A stretch of DNA of 64,000 nt. It comes from Phanerochaete sordida (lineage: Eukaryota > Basidiomycota > Agaricomycetes > Polyporales > Phanerochaetaceae). A program made the position numbers and the translations under genes. The stretch spans positions 372,001 through 436,000 of the forward strand of contig BPQB01000009.1 of NCBI GenBank assembly GCA_019973155.2, written 5' to 3'. Every line of letters starts with the position of its first letter. The stretch's first letter is position 1. A model generated the notes under the pieces. That model did no database searches and had not been told where the DNA came from. It saw only the letters and a list, made by a program, of their open reading frames with translations. This document shows, piece after piece, positions 21,860 through 33,237 of the stretch.

Positions 21860-22954
21860 TCATGCTACGCCAAGTACACATCTCTCCCCCAGCGATACCG
21901 CGCGCTCCGCAGGCGACGCGTTTCCGCAGAGCGCAAACCCGGGAGACCATGGGCCTTCCCCGCCCTCGATGACATTAAGCCAGTCCCTGCGCGCCTCGTC
22001 GCGGCCGTAGCTGCGCTGCTCGGGCAGCAAGACGAAAGTCCTCACGCCCTCTCCACGCTCGGACTCCGCCGCGAGGCGCGCAAGGCTCGTCCCCATCCGA
22101 GCGTGCGTTCTCTCGCCCGTCTCGCAGCGCCAGTCGTCGTCGGTGCCGTACGACGCGGGCTGCACGGAGACGTGCTCCAACTGCAGAAAACGCGCCGCGA
22201 GCTCGACAGCCTGTGCGGCCTCTGGCGAATCTGGCGCGTAACCATCGTCGACGTCGAGTGTCGGCAGACCGTGCCAGGCGCGCTGCGCTGCGGGCAGATT
22301 GAGTAGAACGCGGAGGAAGCGCGGGGTGCGGCTATCTTCGGAGAGGCCCGAGAGACGGAGGTGGGTCGCGCGCGATGTGAGGTGTGTCAGAGCGAGCCAG
22401 AAGTCGAGGCCAGTGCTCGCGGTGTAGATGTGTAGGCGGCGCAGGGAAGGGAAACGTCCGTCCGGGACGAGGCTGCCGCGGGGTCTGCTGACGAGAGTGA
22501 TGTCGTGAAGGAATGGAAATGTGGGCAAGTCGTCGGCGCCGAGGTCGACGTTCCAGTCGTGGATGCCCAGGCTGTGCAGACGGGGAGCAGCGATGGCGAG
22601 GATGGTGAGGATGGTCGCGCTTAGCTTCGCTATGTCTGCCCTCGTCTGTGTCTGCAGTTCATGCCAACGCTCGAAGCTGAACTGGCTGCCCAGCTCGGCA
22701 ATCTCGACATAACGCACTTGAAGGCCTGCTATGAAGAGGTGATGCACGATGGGTGTGCTTTGGAGGGCTGCAAGGCGATCCGCAAATGCGAACAACTGTC
22801 TGTTTCCCACGAGAGAAATTGAGTGGTAGCGAACGGGGTCGGCGACATCGTGCATCGTGCGTGACACGAGGGATAGTGAGCACCCGGTATATCCGCCATC
22901 TGTGCAGGCGAGGCCTGCAATCTTCGCCCACAGCTCAAGAGGACAGCGATCCAT
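21860..22954 (-). CDS. F-box-like protein with degenerate leucine-rich region
   Basis: One uninterrupted exon of 364 codons plus stop. The N-terminus MDRCPLELWAKIAGLACTDG followed by CSLSLVSRTMHDVADPVRYH is the usual basidiomycete F-box form: a Pro-Leu-Glu-Leu start, then leu-val-ser-arg. Residues 60-300 have irregular leucine-rich spacing. Such proteins are substrate adaptors of SCF ubiquitin ligases; the substrate cannot be told from sequence. Agaricomycetes have large, fast-changing families of these. It faces the WSC gene ending at 21453 tail-to-tail, about 400 bp apart. Confidence 0.75.
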   Translation of the reverse strand: MDRCPLELWAKIAGLACTDGGYTGCSLSLVSRTMHDVADPVRYHSISLVGNRQLFAFADRLAALQSTPIVHHLFIAGLQVRYVEIAELGSQFSFERWHELQTQTRADIAKLSATILTILAIAAPRLHSLGIHDWNVDLGADDLPTFPFLHDITLVSRPRGSLVPDGRFPSLRRLHIYTASTGLDFWLALTHLTSRATHLRLSGLSEDSRTPRFLRVLLNLPAAQRAWHGLPTLDVDDGYAPDSPEAAQAVELAARFLQLEHVSVQPASYGTDDDWRCETGERTHARMGTSLARLAAESERGEGVRTFVLLPEQRSYGRDEARRDWLNVIEGGEGPWSPGFALCGNASPAERAVSLGERCVLGVA

Positions 22955-23600
22955 GATGGAAAACTAGAAGGTGGGGAGTGCGGTCGGCCCGGGGAGGTCG
23001 ACCCGTCTTGTCCGTCACGGCGGAGTCACCATTTTATATTCGCCGTGGGACTCGGTTGGTCAGATTGGCAAAGGGCGGCTCGCCAATGTAATGGGCGAAC
23101 ATGATTGCAATCATGGCTACATGGCATATCTCGGTCAATTCAGTCACTGTTGTAACTTAAGGTACCGGCATCCACTCACTGAGGACAGAAACTGACCGCG
23201 CGCTGTTCGACGCGTCAGGCCAGTCGAGTCGCGGCACGTCCACGTCGGATCCGTTCACAGGTCAGTCGCAATGAGACACAACGCGTTACGAGCCGTCCCT
23301 TGCCTATGGCATACCCAAGAAATCCTCTGTTTAGAGATGACTGGCATGTTGTGGTGGATGGCCGCGTCCAAGTTGTGCCAGAGCGACGGCGGCGCTAGCT
23401 TCTTCCTCTAAGCGCTGGCGGATATGTATAGCGGAGGAGATTATCGGGTGAAATGCATGACATTGGGATTTTGAGGGTCACTATAGTACAGAAGTTCGAC
23501 TACAGTACAAAATAACAAGATGACCAGAATTTCGGAAACATTTACGCCATTTGTTGCGTATCCGCACCACAGGCTTCAGCTTGGCCCGAGACGCGTCGAC
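22955..23600. other. spacer
   Basis: Promoter side of the F-box gene and 3' side of the membrane protein gene. Short frames only, no repeats or RNA genes noticed. Confidence 0.45.
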
Positions 23601-25291
23601 CTAGACCACGAGGACGATTGGCATGTTCGAGCTCCTGAGCTCAACGCTGCCAAACTGGCGGTTCTCGGACGGATCCCAAGTGACCTCGCCGTCGACGACG
23701 CCGCGCACGATGCTCTTGACGGCGACGGTGCGCGTGCGGTCCTTGCCGGCGGGGTCCGCGACGCCTGTGCGCTCCTCGACGCGCGGCGGGAAGAACCTCG
23801 CGCCGTGCAGCGCGAAGGAGCCCTCGTACGCCGCGTCGAGCGCGACGTGCGCGGGCGAGTTCGACGTCGAGCCGCTGAAGTGCAGCAGCGAGTCGACCGG
23901 CGAGGTGGTGAAGTTCACCGAGAGCGGGCTGTTCGAAGTGTGGGTGACGATGTTGAAGGACCCGCCCGTCGCTTTGTCGGAGGTGGAGACCAGGGAGATG
24001 TTGGCGTTGAGCGGGCTGTGAGGCGCATAAGCACATATCAAGACGAAACGCTGCCACTTCACGTACCTGTTGCTCGTGGTCAGAGTCACGTTGGTAGCGA
24101 TGCCGTCGTTTTGGTTGAGCATGGTGACGTTTGCGATGATGGGTGAGTTAGAGGTGCGGATCTGCAGTTCATCCCAGACCGTGAAATTGCCAGAAATCAC
24201 GCTGTTGGACGACCTGAACGCGGCATGATCTGCAGACAGAGACTACGAATGACAGTTAGTACCACCGCCGGATGCGTCGGGTTTGTGAACTGACCTCGGT
24301 GTGAATGGGAACGTTTGACGTGGAGAGCGAGACAGAGTCAAAGTGGACCGAGTCCACCAGATCGGCGATGTAGTGGCGGAACAGGGGCATGTCAGTCTTG
24401 AAGGCACGGATGTGGAGCGGGTCCGACGCAATCTTGGCCGGGAGGTGAATGTCCACGAGGAACATGGTGTGGTGGTGGTGATCATGGGGGCGACGATGTC
24501 TCCATGTTGGCGTCTGCACATATATCGTTAGCACTGCGTAAACTGGTCTCGCGCAGGACGACTACTTACAAAGATCCCGACACCATGCTGGTTGCCCTCC
24601 TGCTCGAGCAGGCAGACTTTGGCCTCCTCCAGCAGGCGCTCCTCGCCATACGCGAAGGTGACCGTGACGTTCACTTCGTTCTCGCTGTCGCCGTCGTCCA
24701 GAATGCGGACGAGGCCATGAGAAAGCGTGCCGCGGCCGATGAAGTAGAGCAGGTCTGAGGTCAGAGGGAGCTTGACCGACGTCCGCGCCGCGTAGTGCTC
24801 GTGCGGGTGGTGCGGGTGGTCGAAGCCAGCGTCCAGGAGCTCGTGCGAGTGCTCAGGCAAGGCCTTCCATGCAAGGACACTCTTGCAGTCGTTCGGGAGA
24901 TCAGGACCGCTGAGGGCGACGTCCGCATTCCCCTGCCACCTGTCGATCTGCATGCTGGTCAGATCGATGCACTGGTGAAGGACCGGACGCGACTCACCTT
25001 ACGAGCGACATGCGCAAGCCCACGCAGGAACGTCGGGAGAAGCATGAAGAAGAGCACGAGGAGGATGAGCGTGTGTACCGTGCGGACGATGAACCGGCGC
25101 GTCCTGGAACGACGCTGGCGAGGCTGGAAGCCGCCTGGCGCGGGCATCGTGCCGTCAGTGTAGATCGCATGGTAGCCCGCGTAGTACGGCGGGGGCACCG
25201 CTACGCGTCCGGGTGGAAGGACTTCGCCCTGCTTCTCCTGAGGGAGGAGAGGGGCAGACGGGGGGAGAGTGGGCACCTGCGCAGTGTCCAT
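23601..25291 (-). CDS. single-pass membrane protein with repeated TSNSP motif
   Basis: Five exons: 25291-24998, 24947-24570, 24513-24295, 24242-24067 and 24015-23601; introns of 50, 56, 52 and 51 nt; 493 residues. The N-terminus is Pro-rich and likely cytosolic (about 1-60), then a basic patch (RQRRSRTRRF) and one transmembrane helix at about 71-92. The rest contains regularly spaced S/TSN motifs (SLSTSNVPI, RSSNSVI, RTSNSPI, TTSNSPL, HTSNSPL, STSNSPA, RSSNMPI), each before a short beta-strand-like stretch. This is the pattern of a right-handed beta structure with one S-N turn per coil. I cannot name a Pfam family with certainty. A His-rich loop (HDHHHH) lies near residue 236. Confidence 0.75.
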
Positions 25292-25623
25292 TGCTTGCGG
25301 TTTCGATGCTCAGTGGGACGTGGGGATAGGGGGCTGCGGCTCCGCGCACGGCTGGCATATGTACTCTGTGGGCGTGCGCAGCCCGGTGCTACCGCATGAT
25401 GAGACCCTGTGCGCAGAACCTATACGCCGCTGTATGCGACTGCGGGCCTGCTGCGTGGAAAGAGCTGGGAGCACGCCAAACAGACTTGCATGGCGAACGC
25501 TGAGCCAGCGGGGCCGAACCTCAGCGGGACGCTGGCTGCGTATGCTGCCGTAAGCAGGCCCGGCTCGATGTCGGTCTCTTCCGACAATCCACCGACGCTT
25601 TTCTGCAGCGTCCGCAATACTGT

Positions 25624-26534
25624 TCCGGGAAAAACTACCTTTGAGTTTCTCACATGGTAGTTACTAACCTAAGCCCACCGAGAGTTCGTAACACCGAGTT
25701 TCTTACATGTTAATAACCGTTACTAACTCATAAGCGCCCGTGATTTTGCGCGCACCGTCCACGGTCGAGAATGCGCGAGATATTATATTATCCAGTCCGC
25801 GTCAGTAACTACAGTAGTACGCGGAGCCTTCTTAGTCTGAGGCGCCTTCGGCTGAGTGCGTGTGGGGGCAGGCAAGCAGGATTCTGGTGAAAGAACGTCC
25901 CGGAGTGCCTGTGAACGAAGGTCAGCATATGAGGCGGCGGTCCACTCGCCTTGAAGGTCGGCTGTGTCGCAATCATCGAAGTCTTCCTCGTCCGACTCGA
26001 TGGGACCTTCGTCCGAGTCAGAGTCTTGCTTCTCTTGGTCTTGAGGTACGTCGTCCTCCGGCGTCGAGTGAGGATTGCCTTCATCTGTGCCAGGAGGGAC
26101 CTTGCGCTTCTGGCCGGTCTGCGGCACCGATAGCGATGCCTTCATATCTCGGAACTTGACGGTGGGATGTGCAGGGGGTACACAGTCCTGAGATTAATCG
26201 TCTCAGATTGCTGACGGAGATGTGATGGTAATATTGGTACTCACGGCAGGGCGGTGCTGGTTCCATTGGCGCACCTGGGTCATGCGCACCAGCGTCGGGA
26301 CTTTCAAGCGGTTGCGGAGATGGCTATTGAGCCATGTAAATGTTGACCCGCGGTCGTCGTTGGGCCACTGCCCGGTCCGAGCGTGGATTCACGCTTGTTC
26401 CGCGAAATTAATATATTTATTATTTTACGGTTATTAACATGCCCTTGTGCCCCTCCAGTTCCTTACATGGTTACTTACATGTTATTAACCATGTAAGTAA
26501 CCTTCATGTTACTAACTATATAGTTTCTCCCGGA
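25624..26534. mobile_element. short TIR element with subterminal repeats, probably an internally deleted DNA transposon
   Basis: The left end tccgggaaaaacta (25624-25637) and the reverse complement of the right end (26521-26534) match at 13 of 14 bases. Inside both ends are copies of a subterminal motif, ttacatgtta(a/t)taacc, at 25703 and 26475, and several ttactaac repeats. At 26469-26502 a perfect 13-bp inverted repeat (ggttacttacatg) surrounds ttattaac. I could not identify a clear target-site duplication. The interior carries the tail of a minus-strand coding region. Subterminal repeats of this kind are typical of hAT-like elements, but the superfamily is not established here. Confidence 0.5.
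25783..26391 (-). pseudogene. C-terminal remnant of an element-encoded protein
   Basis: On the minus strand a reading runs from just after a TGA at 26389-26391 through IHARTGQWPNDDRGSTFTWL and RNRLKVPTLVRMTQVRQW, then crosses an intron-like gap (donor after NQHRPA near 26248, acceptor before DCVPPAHPTVKF). It continues into an acidic Asp/Glu/Ser-rich tail and stops at 25783. It lies wholly inside the TIR element and has no N-terminal half, so I read it as the 3' end of a transposase-like gene left after an internal deletion. The family is not identified. Confidence 0.4.
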
Positions 26535-27745
26535 CCAGTAGTCCGCAACGACTGCGGTATGCGATGCCCCTCCTGTCGCTCAAACGGCTACACACAGGAG
26601 ACGAGAAACGAAAATGTTGGTCGTAGAGTCTCTCGAAGTCCTCTGCAGCTCCACCGGGAACATCACGCCCAATGTAAGCCGAGTATCTGCGCTCGCAGCC
26701 TCGTCCTCACTCGATCATCACGTCCGCAGCTAAGTAGACACAATCCAGCCCCACGAAATGTTCCAGCATGTGTGATGCAACATGCACGCGCACTCGCTGC
26801 GCATTGTAGCTGAATAGATACGGCCGATGTCGATCTCGGGCACGTTCTCGCCACTGCGCCAGGCGACTTGAAGTGGCACACGCAAGATTCGTCACTACGG
26901 ACTCCATGTTGGCATGCGATCTAACATAGATTTTCAGCCCTAGGCTGCGATGTCCTCCATCGACTGCCCGCCAATCATGGTGCCGTACGTTCCGTTTTCT
27001 GCCTCGCGGTCATCATGAATCACGTTGCCGCGGTTGTTCTTGAACGATGCAACGGCGGACACAATGCTGTACCCACGCTCGCGGTCCAGACAAGGACCTC
27101 AGGTACGTCTTATAGCCGTACACGACTTCTGAGCTGCGGTGATGGCTCGCGATTCGAGAACGCCTGCCTTTTCTGGTGTCGGCACCTCCGAATCAATATA
27201 TACAATACCGTAAGGCCCGAATTACCATGAAAGGCAAATTGCCTTATATGGTGAATTTCTGCTCTCTATAGGCTAAGGAAGCGTGCTTACTGTGGCTTGA
27301 GCATCGCCTACTCGCAGTGTTTCAGCCACGGATATGGCGAGTCTCAAGCAGGCGAACTGCTGGGCACTCTCGCAGCGTCGCTGTAGCTAGAGGAAGCTGT
27401 GCCGTAGGCACGAGTATCCTGCTAGTCATGTTGAAATAATACAAGCATCGTCATCCCTTCCTCTGTTCATAGCTGACATTTATACTCAAAACGGAAGACA
27501 GATGCGACAGATACAATGCTGCTCTTCATCCTCACGACGTACATGGCAACAGCTATGTCCTGCTTCATGAGCCCGTCGGTGGCTCACATTCGTCCCCTGC
27601 TCTATAAGTATGTCAGACATCCAGCCATGGACAGTCGGCAAAATACGCTATCTCACAATCGCGAGAATCAACCAGAATACGGTGAGCAAGCTGTCAAACC
27701 CATATCATGTCCTGCATCGCGCTCACCAGTTATCCAGTTTGACGC
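26535..27745. other. spacer downstream of the TIR element
   Basis: Only short, domain-free open frames. Nothing recognisable apart from being the promoter side of the F-box gene that starts at 27746. Confidence 0.4.
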
Positions 27746-29168
27746 ATGGCGGACATCCACGACCTTCCTGCAGAGCTCCTCCATGCCATCTTTGAATGGC
27801 TTTGGCTGCATGGGTGGTCGCAGTTGCGGCCTAATCAAGATTCCTACCGCGACCTCAAGAATGCGTCTCTTGTCTGCAGCGATTGGCGCGCCCAGGCGTG
27901 TCGCTGCCTGTTTCGCGACTTCTGCTACTCTTTCCAGCGCGTCCCAGACAAGGACAAGTGGGCTGGTGTGCGCCATGGCAAGGACGGTCGCTGGGGCCAG
28001 CATTTCGGAGAGCCGGAGAAGGTGCCGTACAAGACTCTCGAGGAGCTTCTCGCCTTCCTGCAAAATCGCCCAGACATAGCTACCTCTGTAAAATCACTGA
28101 GACTTACCTGCTACCCCACCCAGTGGCGCACTGAGGCGGGCCCACAGTTCAGTCGTCAATTCAGCGCAGGCGATAGGATTGATCCTGCAATGCTTGCGTC
28201 CCTACTACGGCTCCTGCCGCAGCTTTCACTCTTGCGAACCAGGAGCGTCGTCCCGACAGGACCCCTCGCGCCCGGCTTCCAGATCGACCTCCCGGCACTC
28301 AAGTGCCTCATCGTCTCCTTCAACTCGCGACAGGCAGAGTCGCGCGACGCGGAGATGCTCCTCCGCTGCTTCGCGACTGTGCCCCATCTCGAGCTCCAGG
28401 GCAACCCATCCGGCGTCGGCGGCGCGTGGCAGGTTGTAGCGGCGCCGGACACCGAATCGCGCCTGGCGCTAGAACGCCTCACGCTCGTGAACGTCTCGTC
28501 CATCGCGCCCGGGCTGCTGCACACGCTGGTCCACTCGCCTACCGTGCACTCGCTCCGCGTGCTGCGGCTCGAGGCGGTGCGGGCCTCCGCGCTGCCGGCC
28601 GTGCAGGCCATCATCAACGCCGCGGGCGCGGGCGTGACGACCGTCCGCTTCGACACGCTGACTGCAAGCGAGCACGGTGCGTGTCCGACGTCGTCATCTA
28701 GCCGGACAGGATGACCTGAGCATTTTCATAGCTCGCCAGGCCCAAGTCCTGGACTTCTCGGCCTGCCAGGCGCTGGAGAGGCTCACCCTGAGCATCGACC
28801 TGGAGCCTGAGAACCGGGAGCAGATGGAGGCCGCGCTGGCGACCGCGACGGCCATATTCGGCGCGCTGACGGCAGGCCCTGGCGCAGCCTTGAGAAACCT
28901 CACAGACATCGTGCTCGAACTGTGCATAGATGTCCTGCAGCACGACGGCAGCGACGACGGACACGCGGAAGCCGACGGCACTCACCTCGAACAGGCGCTG
29001 GACGCGCTCATCGAGCGGTCGTCCGTGACGAAGATCACGGTGTACTGCGTGTGCGATCCCGACGCTGAGGCAGAACGCGCGGCCGTGGACATGGTGAAGA
29101 ACCTCTTCCCTGGACTGCACAACAGACAGCGCCTCGAGATTGAGACCGACGCAGACGATGCGGACTAG
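27746..29168 (+). CDS. F-box protein
   Basis: Two exons, 27746-28676 and 28732-29168, with a 55-nt phase-1 intron; 455 residues. The F-box is clear: [20 protein letters not shown], then [19 protein letters not shown]. Leucine-rich irregular repeats follow (residues about 100-400), and the tail is acidic (ETDADDAD). Two shorter candidate introns (25 and 33 nt) end at earlier AGs but are too short or out of frame. It should act as an SCF ubiquitin-ligase adaptor. It is convergent with the 2-oxoglutarate dehydrogenase gene, about 165 bp away. Confidence 0.78.
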
Positions 29169-29335
29169 AATATGCAGGAGGCCAACATGTCTTTCTGCGG
29201 AGCCAGGTAAGACAAGATAATGTGATCCGACGGAGATGGAGAGCGAGGAATGTTCTGTGATTATGCTAGTGTACGAGAAGAGCTGAATGACAATACAAAC
29301 TAAAATACCCGGGCTTGGAGAGAAACGGGGATGCT

Positions 29336-32300
29336 CTACTGGCCGAACGATGTCGCGAGGAACTCCTCGATCTGCTTCTTGTGCACAGCCTGCGACGGAA
29401 GTCAGCATCCTTCGCGCAGTAGGCGATGGGTCATGGCTTACTTTGCTGCCAGTAGCGACGGAGCTGGTCGGTGGCCGGCCGGCGTAGAGCGGGTATTTGC
29501 CCTTGTGGTGCTCTGTCTCGTTGGCCGCGGTCAGGATGCGCGGTGCGACGTATGCCCAGGCACCGTTGTTGAGAGGCTCCTCCTGGCACCAGAGAAGGTC
29601 GGCGTTGGGGTACTTGTCGAGGTGAGGAGTGACCTATAGGAGACACGCAGTCAGCAAGGACACTCGCGGTAGGAGTATATCAGGAACATACCAGGTCGTA
29701 CGGGAACGGCGAGATCTGTTCGACACGGGAGATCGCGACGTCCTTGATGCCCTTGTCCTCACGCTCCTGGAGGAGAGTGTGGTACACCTGACCGGTACAC
29801 AGGATATGCCTCCTGATCTGATCGGGGGCGACCAGGTTTTCGGGGTGCGCGTCAGGAATGTACCGCTGGAAGTGGGTCTCGCCAGACATCTCGGAGAGGT
29901 CCGACCGAGCCTTCGGGTGGCGGAGGAGAGATTTTGAGAAGAAGAGAATGAGCTAGAAACACGTAGAGTCAATTTCCGAAGAAGAGAGGTGCGTAGTTGC
30001 CAAAGCGCTTACCGGCTTGCGGAAGTCACGGTGGATCTGGCGACGCAGCACGTGGAACTGGATGCAGGATATTAGCATGCATCAATAGAGCCTGAGTGTG
30101 AGACGTACGTAGTTAGCAGGTGTTGTCGGGTAGACGACCTGCATGTTGCAGTCCTGGTGCTGGCGCTCAATCTTCTCGGGAGTCGGGTAGATGTGAGGGT
30201 GGTCGTCGCAAAGCTGCAGGAACCGCTCAATACGACCGCTGGAGTGCTCCGGACCCTGTCCATCGAAACCATGGGGCAAGCTCATGACAAGGCCAGTGCG
30301 CTGCAGCCACTTTCTCTCGCCAGAGGCAATGAACTGGTCGATGATGCACTGCGCGTTGTTGGCGAAGTCACCGAACTGCGCCTCCCAGATGGTGAGGTTG
30401 TCCGGAGAGACGAGGGAGTATCCGAGCTCGAAGCCGAGAGCGCCGAATTCGGACAGAGAGGAGTTGCAGACGGTGAAGCGGGCCTGGTTTGAGCCGAGGT
30501 CGTTGAGGGGGATGTACTGCTGCTCGTTCTCCTGGTCGTGCACGACGGCGTGACGCTGCGAGAAGGTTCCACGCTCGACATCCTGGCCGGAGAGACGGAC
30601 GTGGATCTTCTCGAGAGCCAGAGTACCGAAGGCAAGGGCTTCGGCGGTCGCCCAGTCAATGTTGGAGCCCTCCTCGACAGTCTTGCCGCGGGTGGTAAGG
30701 ATACGGGCAAGGTTCTTGTGGGGGGTGAAGCCTGGCGGGAAGGTGGAGATGACCTTGCCGATGCGCTTGAGGACCTCCTCGTCAGTACCAGTCGGCCGGG
30801 TAGGGAGAGTTTCCTCGGCGAGCTGCCTGGGTGAGGGGAAGCCGGGCCATGACGCGGAGAGCCATTCCTTCGAGGTCGGCTGGTAGTCCTTTGCCTTGTC
30901 CGCGGCCTGCTCGAGCATTCCCCAAACCCACTTCTTGTGCTCCTCAATCTCCTGCTCCGTGAAAGTACCGCGCTCGGTAAGGAACTTGCTGTACTTGGTA
31001 AGGGGAGTAGGCTGCTTGGCGATAGCCTTGTACATGCGAGGCTGAGTGAAGCTGGGCTGATCAGTCTCGTTGTGGCCGTGGCGACGGTAGCAGACGATGT
31101 CGATGACGACGTCCTTCTTCCACTTCGCGCGGTATTCAGCAGCGAGCTGGCATACGAAGGTGACAGCCTCGACGTTGTCGCCGTTGACGTGGAAGATGGG
31201 GGCGTCGATCGCCTTCGCGATATCTGAGGGGTAGGGGGTGGAGCGAGCGAAGCGGGGATCAGTGGTGAAACCGATCTGGTTGTTGACAATCAAGTGGATG
31301 GTTCCTCCAGTACCGTAGTTGGGCAGGTTGTGGAAGCCCATAGTCTCGTAGACGACACCCTGGCCAGCAAAGGCGGCATCACCGTGGAGCAATACACCCA
31401 TAGCAGTCTGGTGAGTTGACTCGTCGTTCTCCAGCTGCTGAAGGGCACGGGTCTTTCCGAGAACTACGGGATCCTCAGCCTCCAAGTGCGACGGGTTTGC
31501 GACTAGCGAGAGCGCGACCTTCTTGCCAGAGGGGGTTGGGCGGACGTAGTTTGCGCCAAGATGGTACTTCACATCACCGCCGTGCATGTCATCGTCAGCG
31601 GTGCCAGAGAACTCGTTGAGGATAGCCTCGATAGGTTTCCGGATGACGTTGCCGAGAACGTTGAGACGGCCACGGTGAGGCATACCGATAGTGATGTGCT
31701 TGACGCCGTGGTCCACGGAACGGTCGATGAGAGCCTTCATACCGGGGATGAGGGCCTCGCAACCTTCAAGACCGAAACGCTTCTCGTTCGGGTACTTGCT
31801 GGCGATGAACTTCTCGAACAATTCTGACCAGATGAGACGGTCCAGGATCATGCGCTTCTCGTCGACAGTGTAGTTCCATGGCTTGGGAATTTCGATGCGC
31901 TCGCGAATCCAGTCGCACTGCTCCTTGTCGGGAATGTGGATGTACTGGATACCGACAGCGCCGCCTATAGGGATGCCACGTTGCTCAGACGAAAGTGACG
32001 CGCCGCTACACCCAAATTAGCACTCACAGTAGATGCGCTTGCAGATCTTGATAATTTCACCGAGAGACATCGTTTTCCGGTCTTCTGTCGCAAAGTGAGG
32101 GAGAATACCGGGGCCAAGGGTGATCTGCTTCTCCAAATCACGCTCAGTGAAGCCGAAATGGCTTAGTTCAAGCTCTGGTGGGGCGTGGTCGCTGAGATCG
32201 GGGTCCATGATTCCGAGAGGGTCGAGGTCTGCGACGTGGTGACCCCGCACTTGGTATGCACGACAGAGGAGTTGCACCTAACACGGAGAACAGTCAATAA

Positions 32301-32885
32301 CCATCGCAGGAGTGAAGTGACGTCAAAAAAGCAAGACAATCGCGAGGCACATCTCGACTTTAGACCGCAACACCCGCTGCATGATGCTCATGATGACATG
32401 AAAATGGTAGAGAAGGGCAAAGAGGGCAGTGTAGATGTATATGTTCGCGATAAAGCAAGTGTTGCCGTCATAGGGCATTTTTTCTGCTGATGTGCACGAA
32501 CGCGCCCGCGAAGTCCGGCCGACGAAGGAAGCGGCATGATACGCACCTTCAAGTGATCGTCCAACTCTCCGCCACCAGAACTGTGAAGCGAGGGAGCACC
32601 TCCGGCAGGCACAACATCCGGGGCAGGCTGGAACGCCTGCGGGCTGGTCAAGCCCTTCTTGTCCATGCCGGTGAAGTAGACATCCCACGAGACGTGGACG
32701 GACTTCGGGTCCTGTCTCCAGAGCCTGTACATCTCCTCGACATAGTACGTGTTGGTGCCGTTCGCGAAAGGGTCGTTGGGGGAAGGAGGCTTTGCTGCCG
32801 TGGCAAGCGAACGGTGGACCTGTGGTGTGCTGCGAAGCGTGACGTTGGGGAAACGCCTGAGGGCGCGCGCCGGTCGTGACCACAT
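29336..32885 (-). CDS. KGD1: 2-oxoglutarate dehydrogenase E1 component, mitochondrial
   Basis: Seven exons: 32885-32547, 32277-32028, 31964-30109, 30057-30013, 29952-29692, 29633-29442 and 29389-29336; 998 residues, the usual length. It begins with an Arg-rich mitochondrial targeting sequence ([20 protein letters not shown]). Family landmarks are [19 protein letters not shown], the [15 protein letters not shown] segment, [10 protein letters not shown], the thiamine diphosphate site [18 protein letters not shown], and the C-terminal transketolase-like half ending near [15 protein letters not shown]. The enzyme decarboxylates 2-oxoglutarate in the TCA cycle and, with E2 and E3, yields succinyl-CoA and NADH in the matrix. 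The first intron is 269 nt, far longer than the others (51-63 nt). Start chosen at the targeting sequence; head-to-head with the CoA-transferase gene. Confidence 0.96.
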
Positions 32886-33237
32886 GTTTGCAGCTCGAGC
32901 AGAAGAGGACACCGTCGAGTTCGACGTCGAGGGGTGTCCGAGGACGATGAGGAAAAAGAGGCTGGTGGTGGTCGTGAGCGAAGAAGGCGGTTGGTGGAAT
33001 TACGTCGACCCAAAGTCGACGCGAGCTGATCCGGGTCAAAGTGCCCAAGTCGGCCGAATCCAGCGAATATTCACGCCGCAGTTCCATGGCTCATACCGCC
33101 TCCTTCCCGTGTCCCGAGCGTCCACCTGAGCCGAGTCACGACCATCGCGTACAGTACTATGCATTTGACGTCTTCGTCCACGTATCCCTCCTTTTCGCCG
33201 TCGTGGGCGGCAGCGGGCAGCTCTCTCGTGAACCAAC
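32886..33237. promoter_or_regulatory. 352-bp bidirectional promoter between KGD1 and a CoA-transferase gene
   Basis: The two start codons, at 32885 (minus) and 33238 (plus), leave only 352 bp including both 5' UTRs. I see no clear TATA box, as expected for housekeeping genes. A CRE-like half site, tgacgtc, lies at about 33168, and a small palindrome around gtcgac lies near 33004-33019. CCAAT boxes were not found. Confidence 0.55.

Noticed and set aside
28677..28709. 33-nt intron in the F-box gene at 27746
   Set aside because: Too short for this genome; a 55-nt intron ending at 28731 keeps the frame.
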